From the NCBI GenBank assembly GCA_004794785.1, contig SJOL01005932.1:11947-75946 (forward strand): a DNA stretch of 64,000 nucleotides, read 5' to 3'. The translations under genes and the position numbers were made by a program. The stretch is from Opisthorchis felineus (lineage: Eukaryota > Platyhelminthes > Trematoda > Opisthorchiida > Opisthorchiidae). Below the pieces are notes generated by a model. It was not told where the DNA came from, made no database searches, and worked only from the letters and a program-made list of their open reading frames with translations. Of the stretch, positions 36,580-43,599 are shown piece after piece. Position 1 is the stretch's first letter; every line of letters starts with the position of its first letter.

Positions 36580-39500
36580 CATACCTGGCTGTTCTTAGTC
36601 AATAACCGCCTAGTGCCGTCTATTTTCCTCACGCCTTTGTGGGTGTTGTCAACGTCTTCTGGCTTCACATTCTCTCTGCGTTTGTCTTCTAGCCAGGTTT
36701 ATTTCTTCTCGCACAATGAAGGGTTGAGATAACGAGCCTTTCCACTCGGTCTCCGATCCAGGCGCTTTCTTCGGATCGGCGTACAACGCGTATACCATCG
36801 GTGCATGTCATTTACCGGCGTAATGTGGTTAGTCTTGTTAGCATCAATCGCCCTGTGGATTTAGACTCACTAACCGACCAAGGATGCTGCCGCAACAATA
36901 TGGATAGCTATATACAGCCCCGTAATCGAATAAGAGCCCAAACTAGCTCACTCTAGATACTCCGGCATCGAGATTTCAGGTAAATTATTCTTCACTCACT
37001 ATTTCCGAGTTCAGTTCAAGTCCAGCGTTCGAGTTGATTCTCTGTCTTCAACAAGTTGAGAAGCGAATAACTCATATGGTTCTGAATGATAGTGTTGGTT
37101 GCTAAAAGCTTGTTAGTACAATTTGTATGGTAAGCCAAACTGCTTCTATCTCAACACGTTTCTCACGATTACAAATGTCAAACGTACATAATCTTGAACG
37201 CAAAGGACCTTTTCTGATTATGAGCAGAAAATCTGTAACGTTGTAGTGCCGCGAACTGCAGTTGGTAGATTTACTCCGTTGGTCTTGTCTCGAATGCATG
37301 GCATCTTCTTGTAGCCACCTCAGAGGCTTGGGATGTTTTTTGACTGTCAACACTCGGATGACAGAAGCCATTAAGCCAGTCACAGGCCATGGCGATTTTG
37401 CTTTAAGCACACAAAACCAATAATGCAACGAAATGTCCGTTACACAGAGGTGCACTGCAAATGATGACCCTTCTGGCTTCCAAGTGACGAATACCGTTGA
37501 GCCAAACGGCATTTTAAACAGCACCGCGTAATAAGGTGCTTCGTATCTCGGCAGTATTGCTTCAAACCACAAGCCCTCCCCCAATGTTCGCACTTTACCC
37601 TTGAAGAAACGCTCATCTCCAACTCTGTGACCTTTCTTCTGGGATCACCGCCCATGGTGCTTAAATATTGAGGACTCAAACAACTTCGGCCAGTGCCATG
37701 CTCAGTCGTTAAGTAAGCTCTGGTTCACTAGGGTTCTCTTTGGGAGAGATATTTCGGTAGACTTCCCTCCCTCCCTCCCTCCCTCCCTCCCAATCCACGC
37801 CAATCAATTCACATACGTATTACGCATGGTATTTTTCGTTGGCACTATTGGGGTTCAGACCACTTCCAGACGTAATATGATGAAGCAGCTGCATTCCATG
37901 TTGTACTCCGTAATCGTTTACCAGGCCGATAAGATGTCAGTAACAAACACCATGGTAGTTTTTTTTACTAGGACCGTGCTGTTGATGTATTTGCTTCTGA
38001 GTTGAGCCCCGGCATTCGCCGTTCTACCCTTCTGCACGAAAAACAGTTGTCAAGACTCGCATTCAAACCATTCAGCACGCTCAGGGCGAAAAGGCGTTTA
38101 CCGGTATCTGGGATTGTTTCGTGTAAGTTCTCGTTTGTCGTCACCTTATTGCTATCCATGACTACGGTTTCTTTTTGTTTGCCAGTTTTCTTAATTGTAC
38201 TCTCTCGGTAATTTTATACAACAGGGATTTTCACACAGAAGTATCCGTCGAACTTCTGAGGTTGTCGTCAGTTCCAGATTCCCTGTGGTGTCAGACAATA
38301 GATAACCACCAGTCCTCATGGGATAGGGCGTAGACCAACCCGAATAGTCACATTAAGATGAATAGAAAATTGTTCAGACAGTAGTAATGTTAACGTGAAC
38401 CCACAAACTACTAAACAACGGAGTTTCATGAGAGCATCCAGAAATATCATAGCAGGATAGACTGAATTTAGCTATTTTGCGTCTCTCGTCAGCTGTTTGG
38501 TGCAGGATAACGCGCAGAGAATTTGACGGAAAGACACACAGGTCAGTGAAGGCATTACAGTCAGCAAAGGTCATCAGGCCCCGGAATAAGTTGGATAAAA
38601 GTACATGGGTGGTAGAGATGATTCAGTGTCGGCCATACCAAGGTAGAACCATTTCGGTCCCTGATAGTTGCGCTGATAAGAGGCTTCCAAGTGCCAGTCG
38701 AACAAATCAAGTGGAACGGCTTGCGTTCCGGCTTTGCGTAGCATTTTGGATATCTGTTCTCAGTGGCCTTTAGCATCCAACATCGGACTGTCGGCAGACG
38801 TTCAAGTTTCCTGTTCTTATAGTTCCCTTAGATTTCTGGGAATGGCTTTGTGAGGTGTGCGTGTTTTGCGTAGACCTGAAAAGCGCAATGAAAAGCATCT
38901 ACGGACAAGTACATAGTCAGAGTCCACGTTGGTTTTTCCAGAGGGAGTGGCAGGCAGTGATCGATCCACGCCACCTGTAACTGACGATAATAGGGTCTAT
39001 TTGGATTCGGGACTGGTTCGTAGATGGACACCAAATTGTCAAGCGATTTCCGCTGTTCCAAAGATAGGTACTGTAAAGGAATTCTGTGATCGGCCAAAGC
39101 GGATACCTTTCGTTTTCCGTGCGCATCTTATCCAACCCAAATGGTTCTCAGCAGCGCTTAGGCTACCTACATGGACGTTAATGCTACCAGAAACCACAAC
39201 GATATCTGAGCTTTTACCCAATGTTGTAGGGCACCTAGAGCGTCATAGAAACTGTCCTTGGCAGATTCAGAGCTACAGTCAGTTGGGGCGTAGGCGGACA
39301 CAATAAACAGGGTGCGATGGACCTCACTTCCTCTAAATTCTCTCACAGATGTTGCCAAACGAACCGCACAGAGGCGACTATTAACGGGTATCCAATCAAG
39401 CAGAGAAGCTTCCGCTCGGTCGCTCAATACAGTTCCCACCCAAGCATATCCAGCTGCAGTGGCCTCTGAATCACCAGAGTTGCGCAGCCGGAACCTGGAA

Positions 39501-41785
39501 GAGAGCGAGGGGGCAGTCAGTTCGATCACAGTACTCGGGTCTTGCATCCTTGTTTCTGACAGACAGCATACATGACTGCAGAGGGAATCCAGCGTGCGAG
39601 CAAGAGCCACCTGTTGACCTGCTTACTTCAGTGTGTGAACATTAAAGGCGGCTAAGTAGACAGGTTTTCGGGGTATGAAAACAGACTTCGAAGTGTTTAG
39701 GGTTGTGACTGAACCCGGACGTACAGAAGCTGCAGCTGAGTGTACGGTGGACGAACTGATCAGTCCTTGTGCTGGGACCTGTGGAGAGAGTATCCTAACT
39801 TCAGTGTGGTAGGGTAGAAGAGGGAAAACGTGAAATTGTAAGAATGGAGGCGTCAGTGGTAGCATGTTCTTGCTTACGCGCCCTGTTGTATGTGGGAAGC
39901 AAGGCGACTCGATTGGTGACACCATGCGACGGCCGATGTGGCATCAGAGCATTTTTAATTGTAACTGGTTTTACATGGGCTGGGATAATGCCACGGCGCC
40001 CGCACCCAGACAAGAGGACGATTGGGGTTCTCAACAAAAGCCTGACCACAGGTCAGCAGTGTTTGTCGGGAAATGCAAGTACATTACCATTTACGGGACA
40101 AGTTCCAACCCCTAACCTGAAGATCCGGAAGACTTTTGGTCCTACTTCTGACCATTGGCCAACCACGTATGAGAGGCCGTGAGTGTCGCATGGATACCAC
40201 CCAGTATAGCTCAGTGGGTCGTGGAGTCACACAAACTGTCACACCACGGTAAGGTCCGGTCTCCTTTTGACGGACAGATAAGTGCCGGTTGAGAACAACG
40301 CCATGCAGAGGCATTGTTAGCTGAATATCGGCGTGTCAAGACTGCCGTATGGAAGGCTGCTGGTTCGAGCCTTACTCAGCACTCTCAAGTGTGCACTAGT
40401 GATGAGTTCAAACAGCTGTTTTATCCTTCTTAGGTGAAGTTCACATTCACCCATATCTGTATCTGAATTCCTTGGCGCGCTCTACTCTTCCTGTGCACTA
40501 GATTCCCTCTCTGAAATCGCAGATAATTGAAGCATGTAAACAGCTTCTCCAAGGCTACGTCAAATGATGAAACGGAAAGCATAAGCAGTGAGAAGCTCGT
40601 AAGACACGCCACCTATGTATACTGCGTTGGTTCTTTTGTCTTTTCCGTGAGCTTACTCAGCGCAACCGCCACTTTCTGAGAGCGACAGGAATTCATAAAT
40701 TACATTGACCGGCTCTTTATAATTTCTTTACTGTGCTGTGTTCTTTCACCCTTTAAAAATACTCATCAAATCTGTAGACGACACAAATTAGAAAAACGTG
40801 ATTTGGAGGAATTGCGAAATTTCCTAAGCCGGATTACGCTTGTTTTTCGTTTTCGTTGGTAGGACTTTACTCATGTACGAGGATGTCACTTGGATGGAAT
40901 GATACCACGAGGGTCGCCGAGACGAACGCAACTTATATCACGTGTAAAACATCATTTACGTAGCTGTTAACCTCCCAGGAAACTTGACTACTGTTGCATG
41001 TGCACAGTGTTTTATCCTAACTGGGGGCGAGATGGCTCAGTGGTTAGAGCGCGAATCTACTGACCGGAAGGTCCGTGCTTCGAACCCGACCTCTGCCTCT
41101 CGACTTCTCCTGTCTAGGCTTGGGCAACCTGGCAGTATCTCAGCCCTCGTGCTTCCTTCTGGTGGAATGACAGCTAGGCACCGAAAGAATGCCACAGGTG
41201 AACGATTTTTTTGTCCTAAATGTCACTGATCCTTAAGGAAAATCATGTTATGAGATTGAAATTAGTCCGTTTACTGATTGTGAAGATGGGCTCACTTTCT
41301 GGAGTTAACACCCTTAAATTGTCGTTCCAAGGGTCACCTGACCGATCCCTTTGCATCATAAGAACGGAAGACATTCTGCGTCTGACCCGACCAGGGATTC
41401 ACCAGACAACCCCCCATCTATTCGCCACTACATTAGAGCAACAAGGGGATGTGGCTCGGCCGTGGCATTTATAAGACAGAGACTCAGCAACAAACAACAA
41501 ACGAAGACGACGCTTGACAGAACCCACTACTCTTTCCACAATTCCATTTGTTCTTGTTCATGCTAATGTCTGTTTCCATGCATTTCATGCCTGTTCACGT
41601 GTGTGCGAACTCATTTTCGGGTGTTTTGCTTACCACACAGCCAAACTTTGCGGAACGAAGGGTACCGTGCCTTGTTCAAGGGAGCTGGTTGTCGTGTGAT
41701 GGTGATGGCTCCGTTGTTTGGTATTGCACAGACTGTCTATTATCTGGGTGTGGCCGAACGCGTTCTTGGCTATCCTAGATACTGA
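10591..41785 (+). CDS. SLC25A22: Mitochondrial glutamate carrier, 8 coding exons (5' end missing)
   Basis: Joined exons give 299 residues ending in a TGA at 41783-41785; human SLC25A22 has 323 residues. The protein belongs to the six-helix mitochondrial carrier family (SLC25) and would sit in the inner mitochondrial membrane, importing glutamate with a proton. Three homologous repeats each carry the P-x-[DE]-x-x-[KR] signature: PIDLVK (residues 21-26 of this partial protein), PMELLK (116-121) and PCDVVK (224-229). Segments diagnostic for the glutamate-carrier subfamily include [49 protein letters not shown] and [14 protein letters not shown]. All seven introns are GT..AG and all phases match (2,1,2,1,0,1,2). 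The subfamily has paralogues (SLC25A22 and SLC25A18); which one this is cannot be told. The N-terminal start exon and the UTRs are not identified. Confidence 0.95.
11260..11402 (+). mobile_element. LINE fragment L5 (post-palm domain)
   Basis: Plus-strand translation with stops: FQFASL, then [20 protein letters not shown] and SGVFRFL. It parallels FANLRHLW..GRVYQATVRAVLLYGCETWP..DVRRLQVF of the window's LINE. At DNA level, CAGGCGTCTTCAG-like wording is shared with 3740-3755. Confidence 0.55.
11528..11617 (+). repeat. SINE-1 copy (3' part)
   Basis: GACCTGGCCAACCCTCGTG, TCATGGCAGCTAGGCACCGA and ACAACTGAACGATTTT match the SINE-1 3' half; the head is missing. Confidence 0.75.
12536..12722 (-). 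repeat. SINE-2-like repeat copy
   Basis: Reverse orientation: AGATTTCGTTCTGTCAGTGA, GCAGCTCACGAAACTCAGAG, CTTCGAACCCGCAATCG and GTTCGGCCATGAGCGG. The same order recurs near 49150-49275 and 59525-59740, and on the plus strand at 31415-31625 and 49325-49530. The GTTCGAA core and the GGCCGAACG..TAAGTG head suggest a tRNA-derived SINE distinct from SINE-1. Confidence 0.6.
13560..13615 (+). CDS. SLC25A22: Carrier coding exon b (56 bp micro-exon)
   Basis: Encodes residues 42-61: [18 protein letters not shown], flanked by split Phe and Gly codons. It is the matrix loop and short amphipathic helix of repeat 1 (human: SDCLIKTVRSEGYFGMYRG). The acceptor ACATCACAG ends at 13559; the donor GTAAGT starts at 13616. 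Only its fit in phase and homology reveals it, because the exon is too short to stand out as an open frame. Confidence 0.92.
14868..15013 (-). repeat. SINE-1 copy, divergent
   Basis: Reverse complement: AATAATCCTTCAGCGGTCAC, CCTTCTGGTGCTGCCATACC, TTGGGTTCGAACTACGAACC and CGACCACTGAGCTGTCTC. The middle is shortened. Confidence 0.8.
16029..16478 (-). other. 149-codon open frame of unknown nature
   Basis: A minus-strand frame from an ATG to a stop, lying inside intron 2. The product is polar and rich in Ser, Gln and Arg, with no signal peptide, membrane segment or motif I recognise. It does not overlap any transposon fragment I could identify. A frame of this length is not exceptional by chance in 64 kb of ~45% GC sequence, so a real gene is not claimed. 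Confidence 0.2.
17029..17226 (+). repeat. SINE-1 copy with 10-bp target-site duplication
   Basis: Full-length plus-strand copy: GAGATGGCTCAAGTGGTTAG (A box), AGTTCGGACC (B box) and GGCACCGAAAGGATGTCACA, with the tail CGATTATCTTATC. It is flanked by the direct repeat CCACTATGGC at 17019-17028 and 17227-17236, the mark of target-primed insertion. Confidence 0.95.
17330..19130 (+). mobile_element. LINE fragment L6: linker, reverse transcriptase and C-terminus
   Basis: The longest LINE copy in the window. Plus-strand traces in shifting frames: [17 protein letters not shown] (17800-17850, linker); [15 protein letters not shown] (about 18125-18170, RT motif with the catalytic Asp); [20 protein letters not shown] (18295-18355); [13 protein letters not shown] (about 18436-18474, the YADD box); [14 protein letters not shown]. 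The post-palm region follows, ending with [15 protein letters not shown] at about 18955-19000. The RT core residues are present, but stops and frameshifts kill the copy. It would have encoded the endonuclease/RT protein that copies its own RNA at a nicked target. Confidence 0.85.
19319..19508 (-). repeat. SINE-1 copy, inverted partner of the next copy
   Basis: Full length, minus: tail AATAAATAATAATCGTTCAG, body GGAAGCACGAGGGCTGGGAT, head CTTCCCACTGAGCCATCTAG. The flanks ATGTGATAGAG (left) and ATGTGACAGAT (right) look like a decayed target-site duplication. Confidence 0.93.
19532..19714 (+). repeat. SINE-1 copy, ends about 80 bp before exon c
   Basis: Plus: ATAGCTCAGTGGTTAAGGCG (A box), TTGGTTCAAACCCAACC (B box) and TGCAGTCAGACGAATGATAC. 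It lies head to head with the copy at 19319-19508, separated by about 23 bp. Confidence 0.9.
19793..19883 (+). CDS. SLC25A22: Carrier coding exon c
   Basis: Encodes residues 62-90 plus split Gly codons: [20 protein letters not shown] followed by FFRYHLKQE. This is transmembrane helix 2 of repeat 1 (human: [24 protein letters not shown]). Acceptor CTTCCCACCCAG ends at 19792; donor GTGAGT starts at 19884. Confidence 0.95.
19884..20775 (+). other. Intron 3 (0.9 kb)
   Basis: The shortest intron. Contains a poly-C run near 20272-20281. No transposon was recognised. Confidence 0.9.
20776..20900 (+). CDS. SLC25A22: Carrier coding exon d
   Basis: Encodes residues 92-132 plus split Gly codons: [19 protein letters not shown], then [19 protein letters not shown]. 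It covers transmembrane helix 3 and the second signature PMELLK (human: [34 protein letters not shown]). Acceptor TCATTCCAG ends at 20775; donor GTAAGT starts at 20901. The human Cys of AGCGAG is Ala here. Confidence 0.97.
21363..21543 (+). repeat. SINE-1 copy with 12-bp target-site duplication
   Basis: Full-length plus copy: GCGAGATGGCTCAGTGGTTA, GGTTCGAGCCCGACC and GGCACCGGAAGGGTGCTAAA. Flanked by ACAACCGCTAGG (21351-21362) and ACAACTGCTAGG (21544-21555), one mismatch in 12. Confidence 0.95.
21633..21905 (+). mobile_element. Penelope-like element: GIY-YIG endonuclease remnant
   Basis: The plus frame from 21633 reads [20 protein letters not shown], which matches the Penelope-type GIY-YIG core (Y-x-I-x-C-x-x-C...-Y-I-G-Q-T-x-x-x-L). 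After a frameshift near 21780 it resumes as [20 protein letters not shown] and [16 protein letters not shown], the family's FDW.NV.I.A...R..REFLEAW and SIN.H.E.DPVY end. This endonuclease nicks the target DNA for Penelope retrotransposition. The RT part is not seen upstream, so this is a 5'-truncated dead copy. Confidence 0.75.
22040..22160 (+). repeat. Dispersed repeat R-P copy 1
   Basis: AATGATGTCACATCGACTGG, then GCAACCAAATTGCCTAGC and TTAGTGAACAAACCAACGG. It recurs at 46140-46240 (TTATGTCATCTCGATTGG, AAATTGCCCAGCTTAGCG, AACAAACCAACGA) and loosely at 53970-54050. Here it follows the Penelope-like fragment by 140 bp, so it may be part of that element's 3' region. Confidence 0.55.
22395..22567 (-). 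repeat. SINE-1 copy
   Basis: Minus: AATCTTTCAGAGGTAGCGCC, GAAGGAAGCACGAGGGCCGA and ACCACTGAACTATCTCGAG. A short internal deletion removes the TTTCGGTGCC part. Confidence 0.88.
23395..23510 (-). mobile_element. LINE reverse transcriptase scrap
   Basis: Minus strand reads HLNDLK, a stop, then [20 protein letters not shown] and TKVIP. In the local LINE family the same place reads LEYADDI.LVFEE..KAQ..LDEL. The tyrosine codon of the YADD box has become TAG. Only about 115 bp are recognisable. Confidence 0.6.
23764..23873 (-). repeat. SINE-1 copy (head half)
   Basis: Minus: GCAAGCCTAGATAGGAGCGG, TTGGGTTCGAACGACGGACC and GCCTTAACCACTAG. The 3' half is missing. It is immediately followed by another copy in the same orientation. 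Confidence 0.85.
23876..24058 (-). repeat. SINE-1 copy, full length
   Basis: Minus: AATCATTCGGCTGTAACACC, CCGAAGGAAGCATGAGGGCT, TCGGGTTCAAACCACGGACC and ACTGAGCCACCTCGCCCC. Confidence 0.93.
24550..25090 (-). repeat. Repeat F1 with internal fold-back (copy 1)
   Basis: About 24550-24745 shares wording with 51175-51330 (GCGAAATACACTCA; ACGATATTCG then a GAAATCG/GATATCG-like run). Next comes an imperfect inverted repeat: CTTCTCGACAGCCCACGACC (about 24768-24787) pairs with GGTAGTGGGCTGTCGAAGGG (about 24861-24880), and the outer parts (AAGGCTGCTAG, CAGCAACCT) also pair. The flank AGCAACCTCGTGAGTACTGT resembles 51386-51405. This looks like a non-autonomous fold-back or MITE-like family. Confidence 0.5.
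25680..25995 (+). repeat. Duplicated repeat D, copy 1
   Basis: GATTTTAATGAACACTAGTC, TTGCAAATGTTTTCAGGTTT and GCATTTGGGACCGG recur in the same order and strand at 26586-26690 as GATTTTAGGGAACAATGATC, TTGCAAATGTTTCCAGGTTT and GCACTTGGGACCG. Two copies about 0.8 kb apart. No coding motif. Confidence 0.6.
26150..26290 (-). repeat. SINE-2-like repeat copy
   Basis: Minus: CAATGCACATCTCACAAATC, TTTGCAACCTCCTGGCTAGT and CTGTTCGGCCATAAGCGGCA. Same order as at 12.6 and 56.8 kb. Confidence 0.55.
26400..26740 (+). repeat. Duplicated repeat D, copy 2
   Basis: Second copy of the repeat at 25680-25995; see shared wording there. Best conserved between 26586 and 26690. Confidence 0.6.
26993..27175 (-). repeat. 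SINE-1 copy, full length
   Basis: Minus: AATCGTCCAACTGTAACACC, AGAAGAAAGCATGAAGGCTG, TCGGGTTCGAACCACGGACC and ACTGAGCCATCTCACTGGC. Confidence 0.93.
27515..28368 (+). other. Two adjoining long open frames, unknown
   Basis: A 166-codon frame (27515-28015) adjoins and slightly overlaps a second frame open to 28368 (118 codons from a GTG at 28012). The second product contains [20 protein letters not shown] and [10 protein letters not shown]; the latter faintly recalls the LINE's RWLGHVLRM. The first begins just after a strong splice-acceptor-like sequence (TATTGTTTCTCAG, ending 27533) but has no carrier homology. It could be an unrecognised transposon with one frameshift, or chance. Confidence 0.25.
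29076..29251 (+). CDS. SLC25A22: Carrier coding exon e
   Basis: Encodes residues 133-191: [20 protein letters not shown], then [20 protein letters not shown] and [18 protein letters not shown]. It holds the loop, amphipathic helix and transmembrane helix 4 of repeat 2 (human: [46 protein letters not shown]). The linker after AGR is about 20 residues shorter than in human SLC25A22. The invariant-looking Pro of RDVPFS is Ser here. Acceptor GTATCACAG ends at 29075; donor GTAAGT starts at 29252, phase 0. Confidence 0.97.
29697..29830 (+). repeat. Degenerate SINE-1-like repeat
   Basis: TCACAGGAAGGCTAATGGTT, TCTTGGCTTATGCAACCTGG and CAGTCTGTCAGCTCTGTG follow the SINE-1 order with heavy decay. It lies 60 bp before a fresh copy. 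Confidence 0.5.
29890..30079 (+). repeat. SINE-1 copy with 10-bp target-site duplication
   Basis: GATGGCTCAGTGGTTAGAGC, CGCGATTCGAACCCGACC and GGCACCGAAAGGGTGTTAGA, tail CGATTATCTTTTATCTTT. Direct repeat TACCTGACAA at 29880-29889 and 30080-30089. Confidence 0.95.
31140..31260 (+). repeat. SINE-2-like repeat, 3' part
   Basis: ACTTGAAGGACAAAATCCCA and GGGAAATTCCAAAACCTC match the 3' part of the copy at 31415-31625 (ACTTAAAGGACGAAATCTCA, GAAACTTCCAAAATTTC). Confidence 0.5.
31415..31625 (+). repeat. SINE-2-like repeat copy (best preserved)
   Basis: Head GTGGTCGAACGGTTAAGTGT (A-box-like), GTCGCGGATTCGATAC-type B box at about 31460-31475, then GAGTTTCGTGAAATGTGGAC, GATGGGCTTCACTTAAAGGA and CGAAATCTCAATTGAAACTT. 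The same blocks recur at 49325-49530. A tRNA-derived SINE is the simplest reading. Confidence 0.6.
34553..34658 (+). CDS. SLC25A22: Carrier coding exon f
   Basis: Encodes residues 192-226 plus the first base of Val 227: [20 protein letters not shown], then [15 protein letters not shown]. This is transmembrane helix 5 and the start of the third signature PCDVVK (human: [26 protein letters not shown]). Acceptor TTTTCATTCTAG ends at 34552; donor GTGAGT starts at 34659. Confidence 0.96.
35039..35480 (-). mobile_element. LINE fragment L7: ORF2 end plus 3' UTR
   Basis: Minus frame 35477-35214 reads [40 protein letters not shown] and [20 protein letters not shown], the C-terminus of the LINE family, nearly uninterrupted. 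The 3' UTR follows down to 35039, where it ends in GATGATGATGATGACT, matching L4. It is the best-preserved LINE 3' end here and so probably a relatively young insertion. Confidence 0.85.
36527..36580 (+). repeat. (CT)n(GT)n microsatellite
   Basis: About 18 CT units followed by about 9 GT units. Purine/pyrimidine-pure CT runs beside alternating GT are prone to slippage. Confidence 0.98.
37102..37593 (-). other. 163-codon open frame of unknown nature
   Basis: Minus frame from ATG (37593) to a stop near 37102. The product has hydrophobic stretches ([18 protein letters not shown]) and a basic C-terminal half. No motif was recognised and no overlap with identified repeats was found. It lies antisense in intron 6. 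It could be part of an unrecognised transposon. Confidence 0.2.
37764..37791 (+). repeat. (TCCC)n microsatellite
   Basis: Seven tandem TCCC units. Confidence 0.97.
38047..38122 (+). CDS. SLC25A22: Carrier coding exon g (76 bp)
   Basis: Completes the third signature (split Val 227, then VKTRIQ). Encodes residues 227-251 plus two bases of Val 252: [20 protein letters not shown], then IWDCF. Human: [27 protein letters not shown]. Acceptor GCACGAAAAACAG ends at 38046; donor GTAAGT starts at 38123. Found by following phase and homology between exons f and h. Confidence 0.94.
38440..38650 (+). repeat. Dispersed repeat E, copy 1
   Basis: Shares GGATAGACTGAATTTAGCT, TTGACGGAAAGACACACAGG, AAGTACATGGGTGGTAGAGA and GTGTCGGCCATACCAAGG with 53195-53412, same order and strand. 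Not coding on either strand. Family unknown. Confidence 0.65.
38830..40050 (-). mobile_element. LINE fragment L8: apurinic-type endonuclease half
   Basis: The minus strand begins the endonuclease domain near 39640 with [10 protein letters not shown], then [20 protein letters not shown] (the N and E metal-ligand positions). It runs on in the 147-codon frame 39610-39167: [50 protein letters not shown]. After frameshifts it continues as [16 protein letters not shown] (family: VVAGDMNAQVG, so the catalytic D-x-N is altered to S-I-N), then [16 protein letters not shown] and, in another frame, [12 protein letters not shown] near 38940. It is the nicking domain of the LINE protein. The 39.65-40.05 kb part would be the N-terminal extension. 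No RT follows, so this copy lacks its 3' half. Confidence 0.85.
41024..41215 (+). repeat. SINE-1 copy, full length
   Basis: GCGAGATGGCTCAGTGGTTA, TGCTTCGAACCCGACCTC and GGCACCGAAAGAATGCCACA. Flanks TTTTATCCTAA (left) and TTTTGTCCTAA (right) look like a target-site duplication with one mismatch. Confidence 0.94.
41641..41785 (+). CDS. SLC25A22: Carrier terminal coding exon h
   Basis: Encodes residues 252-299: [40 protein letters not shown] and VLGYPRY, then TGA. It carries the last amphipathic helix and transmembrane helix 6 (human: [40 protein letters not shown]). The acceptor TTACCACACAG ends at 41640. The C-terminus is a few residues shorter than in human. Confidence 0.97.
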
Positions 41786-43090
41786 ATGCGGTGGAAGATG
41801 AGCCCATCAGCTGGATGAGTAACAACAACTCTGTAATAGTATTTTTACTCTGTCTTTCTAATATTTATCTGACACCGAAGTTGTTTACCCTCTGTACTGT
41901 GAATTGAATGTTCCGGTTGTTTCAACCGGACCTTCCTGTCCACGACGAATCGTGAAAATTTGTCATATTTTTATGTTTTACACACTTTTTCATGTATCCA
42001 AAGGTCGTAGTATGGTGTGAAAAGAAACACCATGTGCAACTAAACTATTTTCGACAGATTTCCATCTGAATGTCAAAACTATGTTATAATTATTCCGAAC
42101 ATTGGTAGTCGTGATTCGTACACGGTACTTCGATTATTCCATAAACGAGGTGCATGCCTCCGATCCTACTGTTTTTTTGTATGTGCAGTTCCATGCGCCT
42201 TCTTCAAATTTTTACTTTCAAACAGTATACACTCCCGGTTTCTTGATTTTTTCCGACATGTTTGTTAGAAAACAACCGGTATGGACAACATTCCTATGCA
42301 CCGCTTCTTCATGCGTGGTGTTTTATTTGTTTATATGACGAGTATATCATTACGGATTAGTCTGATCATTGAAAAAATGAAGAGAATTTTGCATTTGTTG
42401 CTTACCTGATCCTTTTTCTAAATGTGGCTTTTGGTTTCGCGGCGGAATTGGGCCCCAAAAATGATTTTGACTGGTGCTTTCAGCAGAGTCTTTTGCCTGG
42501 CTGCCGATGGTTGTTAGTGTTATCCAAGCAGTCGAGGGAAAACCCATCGGGACTTAGTTGGCACTGTCATTGCTGCGTGCGAAGTAGCTTACTGATTCAC
42601 GATTATCATTGATTAACTATGTGACAGGCGGCAAGTGATCGATTTTCGGAAGCATGCTGGTTTGAGATGAGTTTATTTTGTTACCTATCACTCGTAACCT
42701 CGAAATGATGTAACTGGCTGACAAGGCCATGCAAATGGGAATATGAGTATATGATAACCCTCACTCAGCAGAGCGGTTTGGGTGTGCTCTGTAAGCTTGT
42801 CGAAACCGATTTCTCTGATGAAGGAAACAGACCGACAGTAGCAGGGGACAGAGTAATATAACAAATCAACTGCGCCGACGGTAGCGTTTCATGTTGGGCA
42901 AACGGGCAGGAGGACGGCGTACTTGAATAACGGAGCATGGTGTAACTTCCGGGAGACACGATACGCCGCTGCTGAGTTTGTGTTGGCTATCCCTGGGCCA
43001 TATCAGCAAATATCACAATGGAGCTCAAAGAAGTTATAGCCAAGGTTCATCCAGGCATTGACCAACGGATTGGAGTCGGTCAGAACAAAC
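41786..43090. other. 3' flank of the carrier gene
   Basis: Presumably includes the 3' UTR. No AATAAA was found close behind the stop, so the polyadenylation site is not placed. No repeat or gene was recognised. Confidence 0.4.
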
Positions 43091-43094
43091 TCCG

Positions 43095-43485
43095 ATGTTA
43101 TCTCATTATCAGCTGTAAGAACCGTGTTCTTGTCGTACAGTGGTTGTACCTACCACAATATCGTCCATCGATGATTTGGGGAGGTAGGTTAGGTAGCTGC
43201 GCATTGGAGGCGGGAGCTGATAAATTGGTGCGTAAATACAGGTCTGTCAGTGGACTTTTAAGTGGGGGGACTGCGAAGGGAGCTATGCATTGAAGGATGC
43301 ACGAACGCCATTGAGGACGCGACTGCGCCATGTCTGACAATGTCTCCAACCATTGATGTGGCCCGTTTCGTGGTCCCCATCCAGGGAGACGGCAATGACC
43401 AGCACAGCTGAGTGTGCTGGTGATGGCTTTCACACTTCGCTGCCAAGTCATTGTTTAACCTTCCCTGGCTCGTTTCCACCCTTCG
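43095..43485 (-). mobile_element. LINE fragment L9: ORF2 C-terminus
   Basis: Minus frame 43451 downward reads [40 protein letters not shown] and MAQSRPQWRSCI, the LINE C-terminus, of a subtype slightly different from L7 (SSLS.VGRCRLPGW form). A stop-free continuation to 43100 is the 3' side. Confidence 0.8.
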
Positions 43486-43599
43486 CTTGGTTCTGCTAAA
43501 CTTGCGAGAACTACACTGACATTACGTAGCATCCAAACAGCCAGTCACACTCGTAGTAGTATGTATGTGCACACCGCTACCGAACATACACTGACTGAC

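Larger units (their letters stand above)
34659..38046 (+). other. Intron 6 (3.4 kb)
   Basis: Contains a reverse-strand LINE 3' end (35039-35480), a CT/GT microsatellite, a TCCC microsatellite and an unexplained 163-codon minus-strand frame (37102-37593). The acceptor side has TTCTACCCTTCTGC about 12 bp before CAG, a somewhat distant pyrimidine tract. Confidence 0.85.
38123..41640 (+). other. Intron 7 (3.5 kb)
   Basis: Contains repeat E copy 1 (38440-38650), the LINE endonuclease half on the minus strand (38830-40050) and a SINE-1 copy (41024-41215). 40.45-41.0 kb shows nothing recognised. Confidence 0.85.

Noticed and set aside
36418..36732. Coding frames with Leu-Ser-Leu-Ser repeats
   Set aside because: They are the translation of the CT/GT microsatellite.
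41786..42400. Polyadenylation signal for the carrier gene
   Set aside because: No AATAAA; the variant CATAAA near 42139 is too weak to call.
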